Origin: Rubrivivax sp.
GTDB taxonomy: Bacteria; Pseudomonadota; Gammaproteobacteria; Burkholderiales; Burkholderiaceae
NCBI GenBank assembly: GCA_004211235.1
Contig: SEEY01000025.1
Span: 1 to 16,686 of the forward strand
Direction: 5' to 3'
DNA: 16,686 bases
Shown here in pieces: positions 7,298-13,523 of the stretch (positions are counted from its first letter, which is position 1; the number at the start of each line of letters is the position of its first letter). The notes under the pieces were generated by a model. That model ran no database searches and was not told the DNA's origin. It saw only the letters and a list, made by a program, of their open reading frames with translations. Both the position numbers and the translations under genes were made by a program.

Positions 7298-7345
7298 ATG
7301 CCGCTCAGCCGGCAAAACGCGCGCCCGCGGCATGCGCCTTGCCGG
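7298..7345 (+). other. Interleaved inverted repeats in the SDR operon leader
   Basis: ATGCCGC (7298-7304) pairs with GCGGCAT (7327-7333), and CCGGCAA (7309-7315) pairs with TTGCCGG (7339-7345). The order A-B-A'-B' allows mutually exclusive stems or a pseudoknot ending 8 bases before the SDR start. In DNA this GC-rich, one or two 7-bp matches could occur by chance. Confidence 0.25.
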
Positions 7346-7353
7346 GCGAGGGC

Positions 7354-8646
7354 ATGAAGATCCTGATGACCGGTGCCACCGGCTTCCTCGGCGGCCGGCT
7401 GCTGCGCGACCTGCTGGACGCGGGCCATGAAGTGGTCTGCGCCGGCCGCAGCGCGCCGCCCGTCGAGCACCGGCGCTGCCGCTGGCTCAGGCTGGACTTC
7501 GCCGCCACGCCGGCCGAGGTCTGGCTGGCGCATCTGCACGGCATGGACGCCGTGGTCAATCTCGTCGGCATCTTTCGCGAGCGCGGCTCGGCCAGTTTTG
7601 CGGCACTGCACACGCGCGGGCCGCAGGCCCTGTTCGACGCCTGCCTGCATGCCGGCGTCATGCGTGTCGTGCAGGTCTCCGCGCTGGGCGCCGACGCGCA
7701 TGCCGAGACGGCATTCCTGCGCAGCAAGTACGAGGCGGACGACCACCTGTTGCGCCTGCCGCTGGACGCCGCCGTCGCCCAGCCGTCCCTCGTGTTCGGG
7801 CCTGACGGTGCCAGCTCGCGCAGCCTGTTGATGCTGGCGGCCCTGCCCGTCGTGCCATTGCCGGCAGGCGGCGGCCAGCGCGTGCAGCCCATCCACGTCG
7901 ACGACGCCGCCGAGGCGCTGCGCGCGCTGGTCGAGGCACCGGCCGGCCGCTGGCGCGGGCGCACGGCGCTCGTCGGCCCGCGGCCCCTCACGTTGCGCGA
8001 CTACCTGCTGGCGCTGCGCCGCAGCCTCGGTCTGCCAGCCGGTGCCTGGGTGCTGCCCGTGCCCGGTTGGGCCGTCGGCATGGCGGCATGGCTGGGTGAG
8101 TGGCGCCGCAACGCGCTGCTGGACCGCGCCGCCTGGGCCATGCTCCGGCAAGGCAGCACCGCCGACCCGGCGCCGCTGGCGCGCCTGCTCGGCCGCCTGC
8201 CGCGTACCGCGGCTGCGTTCATTCCGCCCGAACAGCGCGATGCCGTTCGTACCGTGGCCCTGCTCGATGCCGCGCTGCCGCTGCTGCGCTGGGCGCTGGC
8301 GGCGGTGTGGCTGGTGACGGCCTATGTGTCGGTGGCCGTCTACCCGGCAGCGCTCAGCTTCGAACTGCTCGGCCGGGCCGGCGTTCCCGAGGCGCTGCAG
8401 CCCGCGGCGCTCTGGGGCGCGGCGGGGCTCGATCTCGTGCTGGGCCTGCTGACGCTCTGGCCGTTCGCCTCGCGGCGCTGGCTGTGGCTCGCGCAGGGCG
8501 CCTTGATGCTGTTCTACAGCGGGGTCATCGCGCTGCGCCTGCCGGAGTTCTGGGCCCATCCCTACGGGCCGATGTTGAAGAACCTGCCGATGCTGGCGGT
8601 GCTGTGGCTGCTGTGGACGCTGGAGCCGCCCGCGAGCCGGCGTTGA
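7354..8646 (+). CDS. Atypical SDR (NAD(P)-binding epimerase-like) fused to a DoxX-like membrane domain
   Basis: A 430-residue two-part protein. Residues 1-300 form a Rossmann-fold extended/atypical SDR: the nucleotide loop GATGFLGG (7-14), VVNLVGIF (67-74), VVQVSALGA (105-113), and VFGPDG and VQPIHVDDAA as in NDUFA9-type SDRs. At the position of the usual Y-x-x-x-K there is F121-L-R-S-K125, so the catalytic Tyr appears to be Phe and a binding role is possible. Residues about 305-425 contain four hydrophobic helices of the DoxX-like type (LRWALAAVWLVTAYVSV, LDLVLGLLTLWP, GALMLFYSGVIAL, LKNLPMLAVLWLLW). The start ATG 7354 puts the Rossmann motif at the expected distance; a TTG 5 codons upstream is possible. 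It heads a three-gene membrane operon. The substrate is unknown. Confidence 0.88.
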   Translation: MKILMTGATGFLGGRLLRDLLDAGHEVVCAGRSAPPVEHRRCRWLRLDFAATPAEVWLAHLHGMDAVVNLVGIFRERGSASFAALHTRGPQALFDACLHAGVMRVVQVSALGADAHAETAFLRSKYEADDHLLRLPLDAAVAQPSLVFGPDGASSRSLLMLAALPVVPLPAGGGQRVQPIHVDDAAEALRALVEAPAGRWRGRTALVGPRPLTLRDYLLALRRSLGLPAGAWVLPVPGWAVGMAAWLGEWRRNALLDRAAWAMLRQGSTADPAPLARLLGRLPRTAAAFIPPEQRDAVRTVALLDAALPLLRWALAAVWLVTAYVSVAVYPAALSFELLGRAGVPEALQPAALWGAAGLDLVLGLLTLWPFASRRWLWLAQGALMLFYSGVIALRLPEFWAHPYGPMLKNLPMLAVLWLLWTLEPPASRR

Positions 8647-8657
8647 AAGGAATTGCG

Positions 8658-9122
8658 ATGGAATATCTCGTCGTCAAGTGGCTGCACATCCTGTCGTCGA
8701 CGCTGCTGTTCGGCACCGGCCTCGGTTCGGCCTACTACATGTTCTTCGCCAGCCTGACGCGCGAGCCGCGGGCGGTGGCGGTCGTCGTGCGCCAGGTGGT
8801 GTGGGCGGACTGGCTGTTCACGACCACGACCATCGTCTTCCAGCCGGCGAGCGGCCTGTATCTCGCGCACCTGGCCGGCTTCCCGTTGTCGACGCCCTGG
8901 ATCGCCTGGTCGTTCGCGCTCTACTTCCTGGCCGGCGCCTGCTGGCTGCCGGTGGTGTGGATACAGATCCGCATGCGCCGCATGGCCGAAGCCGCCGTGG
9001 CGGCCGGCGAGGCGCTGCCGGCGCGCTACTTCTCGCTGTTCAAGGTCTGGACGGCGCTCGGCGTGCCGGCCTTCCTGGCGCTGGTGGTGGTGTTCTGGCT
9101 GATGGTGGCCAAGCCGTCATGA
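8658..9122 (+). CDS. DUF2269 family integral membrane protein
   Basis: This 154-residue protein starts at ATG 8658 after a good AAAGGA ribosome binding site with 6-7 bases of spacing, 11 bp behind the SDR stop. It opens with VKWLHILSSTLLFGTGLG, which I recognise as DUF2269 style, followed by hydrophobic blocks around VVWADWLFTTTTIVFQPASG, WIAWSFALYFLAGACWLPVV and ALGVPAFLALVVVFWLMV, giving four helices. His10, near the N-terminus in the first helix, is a notable conserved-looking residue. The gene lies in an operon with an SDR-DoxX fusion, and its stop overlaps the next start (ATGA). The molecular function of DUF2269 is not established to my knowledge. Confidence 0.85.
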   Translation: MEYLVVKWLHILSSTLLFGTGLGSAYYMFFASLTREPRAVAVVVRQVVWADWLFTTTTIVFQPASGLYLAHLAGFPLSTPWIAWSFALYFLAGACWLPVVWIQIRMRRMAEAAVAAGEALPARYFSLFKVWTALGVPAFLALVVVFWLMVAKPS

Positions 9123-9676
9123 GCACTGCAGCGCTGGTCGAAAGGCTGCTCGCCTTCGTCTGGCTGCCGCTGCTGATCGCCGCCGGCGCGCTGGACTGGG
9201 CCTGCCACCGCCGGCTGCGCATCGAGCACACGGCCGGGCTGCCCGAGTCGCTGCTGCATCTGCTGATGCTGCTGCTGCTCGGCAGCGCGCTGCTGGGCGG
9301 GCTGCTGCTGCAGACGACGGCCGGTTTGCTGGTCACCGTCTTCGTGCTGCTGCTGCTGCACGAAGCCACCTACGCCGCCGACCTGCGCGTGGCGCTGGCC
9401 GCACGGCAGATCCCGGCGCTGGAGCAGTGGGTGCACGGCTTCCAGCACCTGCTGCCCTGGTGCGGCTGGGCGGGCCTGCTCGCGCTGGCGCCGCAGCAGG
9501 CCCTGGCACTGCTCGGCCGTTCTGATGAGGCGGCCGACTGGGCGCTGCGCCTGAAGCAGCCGCTGCCGCCCTGGCCCTACACGGCGGCTGTGCTGCTCGC
9601 CGCGCTGGTGCTGAACGTGCTGCCCTTCCTGTCCGAAGCCCGCCGCAGCGCGCGGGCCGCGGCGCGGGCTCAGTGA
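9119..9676 (+). CDS. Polytopic membrane protein of unknown function, third gene of the SDR-DoxX operon
   Basis: This 185-residue protein starts at ATG 9119, overlapping the DUF2269 stop by 4 bases (ATGA), a classic translational-coupling junction. Hydrophobic helices cover about 8-26, 45-63, 65-83, 110-128 and 152-170. There are leucine-rich stretches (LLHLLMLLLLGSALLGG, FVLLLLHEATYAADL) and His/Glu residues (LLHEATY, EQWVHGFQHLLPWCGW) that could bind a metal or cofactor, though nothing proves this. I do not recognise a named family. It ends by overlapping the convergent DUF2231 gene: TCA at 9670-9672 and TGA at 9674-9676. Operon membership is the best clue to its role. Confidence 0.8.
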   Translation: MSTAALVERLLAFVWLPLLIAAGALDWACHRRLRIEHTAGLPESLLHLLMLLLLGSALLGGLLLQTTAGLLVTVFVLLLLHEATYAADLRVALAARQIPALEQWVHGFQHLLPWCGWAGLLALAPQQALALLGRSDEAADWALRLKQPLPPWPYTAAVLLAALVLNVLPFLSEARRSARAAARAQ

Positions 9677-10146
9677 GGCTTGTGCAGCGAACTGGGCGCG
9701 TCCAGGTGCGCGCCGTCCGAGACGCCCACGCCCAGCCGGTCCACCAGCTCGCCGCCGAGCCAGGCGGTCACGAGCGACAGGGCCACGGCGACGAAGGACA
9801 GGCTCTGCGCCGGCCCGCCGGGCAGCGACGGGTCGCCGTGCCGCAGCCAGGCGCTGGCGGCGAACAGCAGCAGCACCAGCACATTGCCCAGGCCATGCAG
9901 CCCGCCGACCGACTTGGCGCGCGTGCCGCCCGGGATGGCCAGCCAGTCGATCAGGCCGAACGGCGCGGCCAGCAGGCCGCCGACGAGGCCGCCGAGGATC
10001 AGGTAGTAGGCGACCACCGCCATCAGGGGCAGGTCGATGGCATGCGCCAGCAGGTCGAAGACCAGCGACGCGCCCAGCAGGCCGAGCGGGAAGACGATCA
10101 GCATCTGGTGGACCGGGTGGCCGAAGAGGCGGGCTCTGCTTTCCAT
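9670..10146 (-). CDS. DUF2231 family membrane protein
   Basis: This 158-residue protein starts at ATG 10146, preceded by AAAGGA with 8 bases of spacing. The N-terminal block RLFGHPVHQMLIVFPLGLLG is typical of DUF2231 (GHPxHP-like, with paired His10 and His13 in the first helix). It is followed by GGLVGGLLAAPFGLIDWLAIP, a helix-loop with GLHGLGNVLVLLLF (another His) and SFVAVALSLVTAWLGGELVDRLG. Four helices are predicted. Spaced His residues in helices suggest possible heme binding; this is inference only. The gene is convergent with, and overlaps by 7 bp, the operon on the other strand. Confidence 0.87.
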   Translation of the reverse strand: MESRARLFGHPVHQMLIVFPLGLLGASLVFDLLAHAIDLPLMAVVAYYLILGGLVGGLLAAPFGLIDWLAIPGGTRAKSVGGLHGLGNVLVLLLFAASAWLRHGDPSLPGGPAQSLSFVAVALSLVTAWLGGELVDRLGVGVSDGAHLDAPSSLHKPH

Positions 10147-10233
10147 GAGGACATCCTTTCTGGGTTGCGGCAAAGCGCGTCATCGGCGCCGCCGGCTGCA
10201 TGGCGGCAAACCGCGGTCCCAGGGCGATGCCGC

Positions 10234-10272
10234 CCGACGCGGGCCGACGCGGGCCGATGCGGGCCGATGCGG
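10234..10272. repeat. Four-fold 10-bp tandem repeat upstream of the DUF2231 gene
   Basis: The unit GGGCCGAYGC occurs three times exactly (10241-10270, alternating C/T at one site) and is flanked by partial copies CCGACGC and GG, giving about 3.9 copies. It lies 88 bp upstream of the DUF2231 start and 19 bp past the ABC transporter stop. The period of one helical turn puts all copies on one face of DNA, as in cooperative binding sites. A simple GC-rich minisatellite is the alternative. Confidence 0.75.
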
Positions 10273-10290
10273 CAACCCCGTCGGCAAGGC

Positions 10291-12030
10291 TTACGTCTTG
10301 AGCTTCTCCACCGGCACCGCGGCCTCCGGCGTGGCCGGCGGAGAGCGCGTCAGCTTCCATTTCCCGCCACCCAGCAACTGCAGCACGCGGCGATGGAAGC
10401 CCGCCACGGCGGCGCGGTGGGCGATGCTGATCAGCGTCGTGCCGCGCTGGCGCAGCCGCTCGTACAGGCGCTGCTGGTTGGCGTCGTCCAGCGCGCTGGT
10501 GGCCTCGTCCAGGATGGCCACGCGGGGCGCGTGCACCAGCAGCCGCGCAAACGCCAGCCGCTGCTGCTCGCCGCCGCTGAGCAGCTTCTCCCAGTCCTCG
10601 CTGCGGTCCAGGCCGCGGCTCTGTCCCTGCGGCCCTTCCGCGAGGTGACGCAGCTGCACTTCGTCGAGCACCTTCAACAGCGCTTCGTCGTCCAGCTCCG
10701 TGTGGGTGCTGGGATAGATGAGCTGGCTGCGCAGCGATCCGGTCTGCAGGTAGGGGCGCTGCGGCAGGAAGAAGACATCCTCGTGCGGCGGATGGTCGAT
10801 CTGGCCGCTGCCCTGCGTCCACAGCCCGGCGATGGCGCGCAGCAGCGAGCTCTTGCCACAGCCGCTGGCACCGGTGATCAGCAGCGACTCCCCGGCCGGC
10901 ACGCTCAGCGTCAGGTTCTTCACCAGCACGCGCTCGCTGTCGGGCGCCTTCACCGTGACCTTGGAGAGCTTCAGGTCCTGCGCCGGCTGCAGGTTGATGC
11001 CGGCGGTCGGCGGCCCTTCCTTCAGCTTCTCGGCCATCAGGTGCAGGCGGTCGATACCCGCAACGAAGCGCGACAGGCTGTCGAAGTTGTCGACGATGAG
11101 GGAGACCGCACTCAGCACTGCGGCGAAGGCGCCGCCCGCCTGCACCGCCTGGCCCACCTCCAGGTCGCCCGCCAGCACCTGGCCGGCCAGCACGACGAAG
11201 GGCACGAGCAGGCTGAGCTGGCTGAAGGAGCGCTGGAACAGGTTCAGCATGAACTGCGCGCGGATCATGCGCTTGGTGTTCAACAGCGTCGCGCGCAGGC
11301 GCTGGTCGAGTTGGTGGCGCTCCTGCTGCTCGCCGCGGTAGAAGGCGATGGATTCCGCGTTCTCGCGCAGCCGCATCAGGCGGAAGCGGAAGTCCGCCTC
11401 GCGCTTGAGCTGCCAGAAGTTCAGCCGGATCAGCGGCCGGCCGAAGAGGCCGATGGACAGCACCGTGCCGATCAGCGCATAGGCGATGAGAAAGCCCACC
11501 AGCATCTTGGACAGCACCCACAGCACGGTGCTGAAGGCGACGAGCTGCATCGCCGAGCCGAGCAGGATGAGCAGGAAATTCAACGACCGGCCGGTGAAGG
11601 TGTTGACGTCGTCGGCGATGCGCTGGTCGGGGTTGTCCACGCCGGCCAGGCGGAAGTAGGCGCGGTCGCCCAGGTAGGCGTCCAGGAAGCGGTGCGTGAG
11701 CCAGCGTCGCCAGTCGTTGGCGTAGGCATCACGCGAGGCGTAGTAGATGGCGTACACCGGCACCGCAAACCCCACCACCCAGAGCATGGTGCGCACGGCC
11801 TCCCAGAAGCGGTCCTCGTCGCGGGCCGACAGCGCCGAGGTCAGCTCGCCGGTCTGCCGGTTGATCAGCACCGCGAGCTGCGTGTCGAGCAGCATCAGCA
11901 CGATCAGTCCGACGAGCACCGCCCAGGCCACGCGCTTTCGGTCACCCGTCCAGTAGGGCTTGGCAACGACGATGAAGCGGCCCCAAGCGGAGGGCGTGTC
12001 GGCAGCAGCGGCAGCGGCGGGAGGAGTCAT
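10291..12030 (-). CDS. ABC transporter, fused permease/ATPase of the SbmA/BacA-YddA type
   Basis: A 579-residue inner-membrane half-transporter. The permease part (about 15-335) shows the family-specific sequence YASRDAYANDWRRWLTHRFL, DNPDQRIADDVNTF and SIAFYRGEQQE. That identifies the ABC_membrane_2/SbmA-BacA-like group rather than MsbA-type exporters. The ATPase part (355-550) has Walker A GASGCGKSS (387-395), Q-loop FLPQRPYL (421-428), signature LSGGEQQ (484-490), Walker B VAILDEATSALD (504-515) and H-loop His538 (SIAHR). All catalytic residues are intact. Relatives import or export peptides, antibiotics or cobalamin; the substrate here is open. No strong ribosome binding site precedes ATG 12030. 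It lies 96 bp downstream of the OTCase-like gene on the same strand, so it may be co-transcribed with it. Confidence 0.93.
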   Translation of the reverse strand: MTPPAAAAAADTPSAWGRFIVVAKPYWTGDRKRVAWAVLVGLIVLMLLDTQLAVLINRQTGELTSALSARDEDRFWEAVRTMLWVVGFAVPVYAIYYASRDAYANDWRRWLTHRFLDAYLGDRAYFRLAGVDNPDQRIADDVNTFTGRSLNFLLILLGSAMQLVAFSTVLWVLSKMLVGFLIAYALIGTVLSIGLFGRPLIRLNFWQLKREADFRFRLMRLRENAESIAFYRGEQQERHQLDQRLRATLLNTKRMIRAQFMLNLFQRSFSQLSLLVPFVVLAGQVLAGDLEVGQAVQAGGAFAAVLSAVSLIVDNFDSLSRFVAGIDRLHLMAEKLKEGPPTAGINLQPAQDLKLSKVTVKAPDSERVLVKNLTLSVPAGESLLITGASGCGKSSLLRAIAGLWTQGSGQIDHPPHEDVFFLPQRPYLQTGSLRSQLIYPSTHTELDDEALLKVLDEVQLRHLAEGPQGQSRGLDRSEDWEKLLSGGEQQRLAFARLLVHAPRVAILDEATSALDDANQQRLYERLRQRGTTLISIAHRAAVAGFHRRVLQLLGGGKWKLTRSPPATPEAAVPVEKLKT

Positions 12031-12059
12031 GACAGGCGGTCTTGGTCGCGTTGAGCCGA

Positions 12060-12080
12060 GCCTAGGGGTCGCCCCTCGGC
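12060..12080 (-). other. Imperfect stem-loop between the OTCase-like and ABC transporter genes
   Basis: AGGGG-TCG-CCCCT (12064-12076) is extended by three more pairs beyond one mismatch. It sits in the 96-bp gap between the two minus-strand genes. No T-run follows, so termination would be weak at best. Confidence 0.3.
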
Positions 12081-12126
12081 CGAGGTGTCGGACAGCAGGC
12101 CGGCGCCGCGTCGCCGCGAGTGCCGA

Positions 12127-12588
12127 TCAGCCCAGCGAGCTGGTCAGCAGCGACTGGAGCAACCGGTGCCGATTCACCGCGGCGTCGTCGCCGGTCATGG
12201 TGTCGGCCAGGCGGTGCAGGGGATGGGCGGCATCGCCGATGCCGTCGAAGACCGGCACCCCGGCATGGCGGCCCAGCTCGAGCAGGTCGGCCTTCGGCAG
12301 GCCCTGGCACTCGATCGCGTCGTAGAGCTGCCCCAGCAGCGCGGCGAGGTCATGGGGCGGGCGGTCGCCGGGGCCGCTCGCGCGCACCCGGGCGACATGG
12401 CCGCCCAGCTCGGTGGCCGCCCGCACGAAGGCCGCGGCTGCCGGGCTGTCATGGTTGTCGCTGAGGAGGGCAAAGCGCCGCCCGCGCAGCAGCAGCGGCA
12501 GGCCGGTCGCACTGGCAGCGGCACGCCGCAGCCGCTCGGCGCCGGCAATCAGCGCCAGCGTGTTCAGGGGTCGGGCAGGGAGCAGCAT
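12127..12588 (-). CDS. Single-domain, degenerate ornithine-carbamoyltransferase-like protein (N-terminal half only)
   Basis: This 153-residue protein aligns by eye with the carbamoyl-phosphate domain of OTCases. RFALLSDNHDSPAAAAF occupies the place of the FEKxSTRTR loop, and TELGGHVARV matches xxLGGHAxxL. LAALLGQLYDAIECQG matches the ARVLGRxYDGIxxRG helix-strand, followed by ADLLELGRHAGVPVFDGI and HPLHRLAD for HPxQxLAD. Known ligand residues of E. coli OTCase (recalled: Arg57 of STRT, Arg106, His133, Gln136) correspond here to Ala, Gln, His122 and His125, so three of four are replaced. The ornithine-binding C-terminal domain (SMG and HCLP motifs) is entirely absent and does not continue in any downstream frame. 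Carbamoyl transfer is therefore very unlikely. Start ATG 12588 has no strong ribosome binding site. It diverges from an FNR-type regulator gene across an FNR-like box. A regulatory or binding function is inferred. Confidence 0.72.
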   Translation of the reverse strand: MLLPARPLNTLALIAGAERLRRAAASATGLPLLLRGRRFALLSDNHDSPAAAAFVRAATELGGHVARVRASGPGDRPPHDLAALLGQLYDAIECQGLPKADLLELGRHAGVPVFDGIGDAAHPLHRLADTMTGDDAAVNRHRLLQSLLTSSLG

Positions 12589-12625
12589 GGCCGCCGCAGG
12601 CTAAGGCAGCGGTCGTGTCGCCGGC

Positions 12626-12639
12626 CTGACGAAGATCAA
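12626..12639. promoter_or_regulatory. Putative FNR/ANR-family box between the OTCase-like and Crp/Fnr genes
   Basis: CTGAC-GAAG-ATCAA matches the FNR/ANR/DNR consensus TTGAY-N4-RTCAA at 9 of 10 defined positions. It sits 38 bases upstream of the OTCase-like start and 125 bases upstream of the regulator start. The adjacent regulator carries the E-x-x-S-R recognition helix that reads this consensus, so autoregulation is plausible. Confidence 0.55.
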
Positions 12640-12648
12640 TCCGGCGCT

Positions 12649-12668
12649 GCCGTTTACGCGCCGTTTAC
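12649..12668. promoter_or_regulatory. Direct repeat GCCGTTTAC, 11-bp period, in the divergent promoter region
   Basis: GCCGTTTAC occurs at 12649-12657 and 12660-12668. On the minus strand this reads GTAAA-N6-GTAAA, one base wider than the enterobacterial CpxR box GTAAA-N5-GTAAA. Two sites on the same DNA face are typical of OmpR-family regulators, and one such regulator is encoded at 15481-16221. A link between them is speculative. Confidence 0.4.
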
Positions 12669-12763
12669 CGAGTGTTGCCGAGCAGCATTCGCCGTTGTCA
12701 GTGGGTTGTCGGGCGGCTTCTACGCTGCATTCCATCGAACCGAGCCAGCCCAGGAGCACCACC

Positions 12764-13519
12764 ATGATGACCGCCGCCGCAGCACCCAACGCGCAAGCCA
12801 CGCCCCGCCCGCCCGTCGCGCGGCACGAGGTGGCAGAGCGCATCGCGGACACGCTGCGCCTGCTGCATGACCACGTGGCCATCACCCGCCGCATCGTCCA
12901 TGCCGGCGACAGCGTCTACCAGGCCGGCGAGGCCTTCGCCCAGCTGCACGTCATCAACTCCGGCTTCTTCAAGACGATCAACCTCGCCGCCGACGGCCGC
13001 GAGCAGGTCGTGGGCCTGCACTTCAAGGGCGACTGGCTCGGCTTCGACGGCATCGCGGGCGGCCGCCATGGCTGCGACGCCGTGGCGCTGGACACCGGCG
13101 AAGTCTGGACCGTGCGCTACGACGCGCTGCTGGGCGCCTGCGCACGCCATGCGCCGCTGCTGGGCCTGCTGCATGCCGCGATGAGCCGCGAGATCACCCG
13201 GGACCGCGACTCGCTGCTGAGCCTGTGCACGCTGTCTGCCGATGCCCGCGTGGCCGAGTTCCTGCGCTACTGGGCCGACGCGATGGCCCAGCGCGGCCTG
13301 CGCCATGACCAGATCACGCTGCGCATGACGCGCGCCGAGATCGGCAACTACCTCGGCATGACGCTGGAGACCGTCAGCCGCGCGCTGTCGCGCCTGTCCC
13401 GCGACAAGCTCATCGCCTTCCCCGAGCGCGGCCGCCGCGACGTGAGCATCCCCGACGTGCAGGCGCTCGGCGCCTACGTGCAGCGCAGCCTGGCGCCCGC
13501 CAGCACGACCTTGCAGTGA
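12764..13519 (+). CDS. Crp/Fnr-family transcriptional regulator (FNR-type recognition helix, no Fe-S cysteine cluster)
   Basis: A 251-residue cytoplasmic DNA-binding protein. Start ATG 12764 follows AGGAG with 7 bases of spacing. The cyclic-nucleotide-binding-like beta roll spans about 44-125 (VYQAGEAFAQLHVINSGFFK, DGREQVVGLHFKGDWLGFDG), then a dimer helix, then a winged HTH at about 160-230. RMTRAEIGNYLGMTLETVSRALSRL contains Glu202, Ser205 and Arg206, the E-x-x-S-R pattern that in FNR relatives reads TTGAT. The N-terminus has no cysteine cluster; the cysteines at 104, 126 and 155 do not match the E. coli FNR spacing. Sensing is therefore probably not by a [4Fe-4S] cluster; a DNR- or FixK-like mode is possible. 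A FNR-like box lies upstream. The stop is 4 bp from the convergent histidine kinase stop. Confidence 0.92.
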   Translation: MMTAAAAPNAQATPRPPVARHEVAERIADTLRLLHDHVAITRRIVHAGDSVYQAGEAFAQLHVINSGFFKTINLAADGREQVVGLHFKGDWLGFDGIAGGRHGCDAVALDTGEVWTVRYDALLGACARHAPLLGLLHAAMSREITRDRDSLLSLCTLSADARVAEFLRYWADAMAQRGLRHDQITLRMTRAEIGNYLGMTLETVSRALSRLSRDKLIAFPERGRRDVSIPDVQALGAYVQRSLAPASTTLQ

Positions 13520-13523
13520 CGCT

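Noticed and set aside
7273..8559. Long upstream extension of the 6802-7272 minus-strand gene
   Set aside because: The frame stays open by chance opposite the SDR gene. A good ribosome binding site, a membrane-protein start at 7272 and an abrupt composition change mark the true start.
10234..10272. CRISPR array or plasmid iterons
   Set aside because: The unit is 10 bp with no spacers, there are no cas or rep genes nearby, and the array is very short.
9673..12054. 793-codon + strand frame across DUF2231 and the ABC transporter, and an 831-codon minus frame (9026-11521)
   Set aside because: They cross several real genes and intergenic DNA, have Gln/Ala/Arg-rich products, and contain no domain. 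Shadow frames.
12127..12588. Functional ornithine carbamoyltransferase (argF/arcB)
   Set aside because: The whole ornithine-binding domain and three of four carbamoyl-phosphate ligand residues are missing.
12764..13519. True oxygen-sensing FNR with a [4Fe-4S] cluster
   Set aside because: There is no N-terminal cysteine cluster, and the remaining cysteines are not in FNR spacing.
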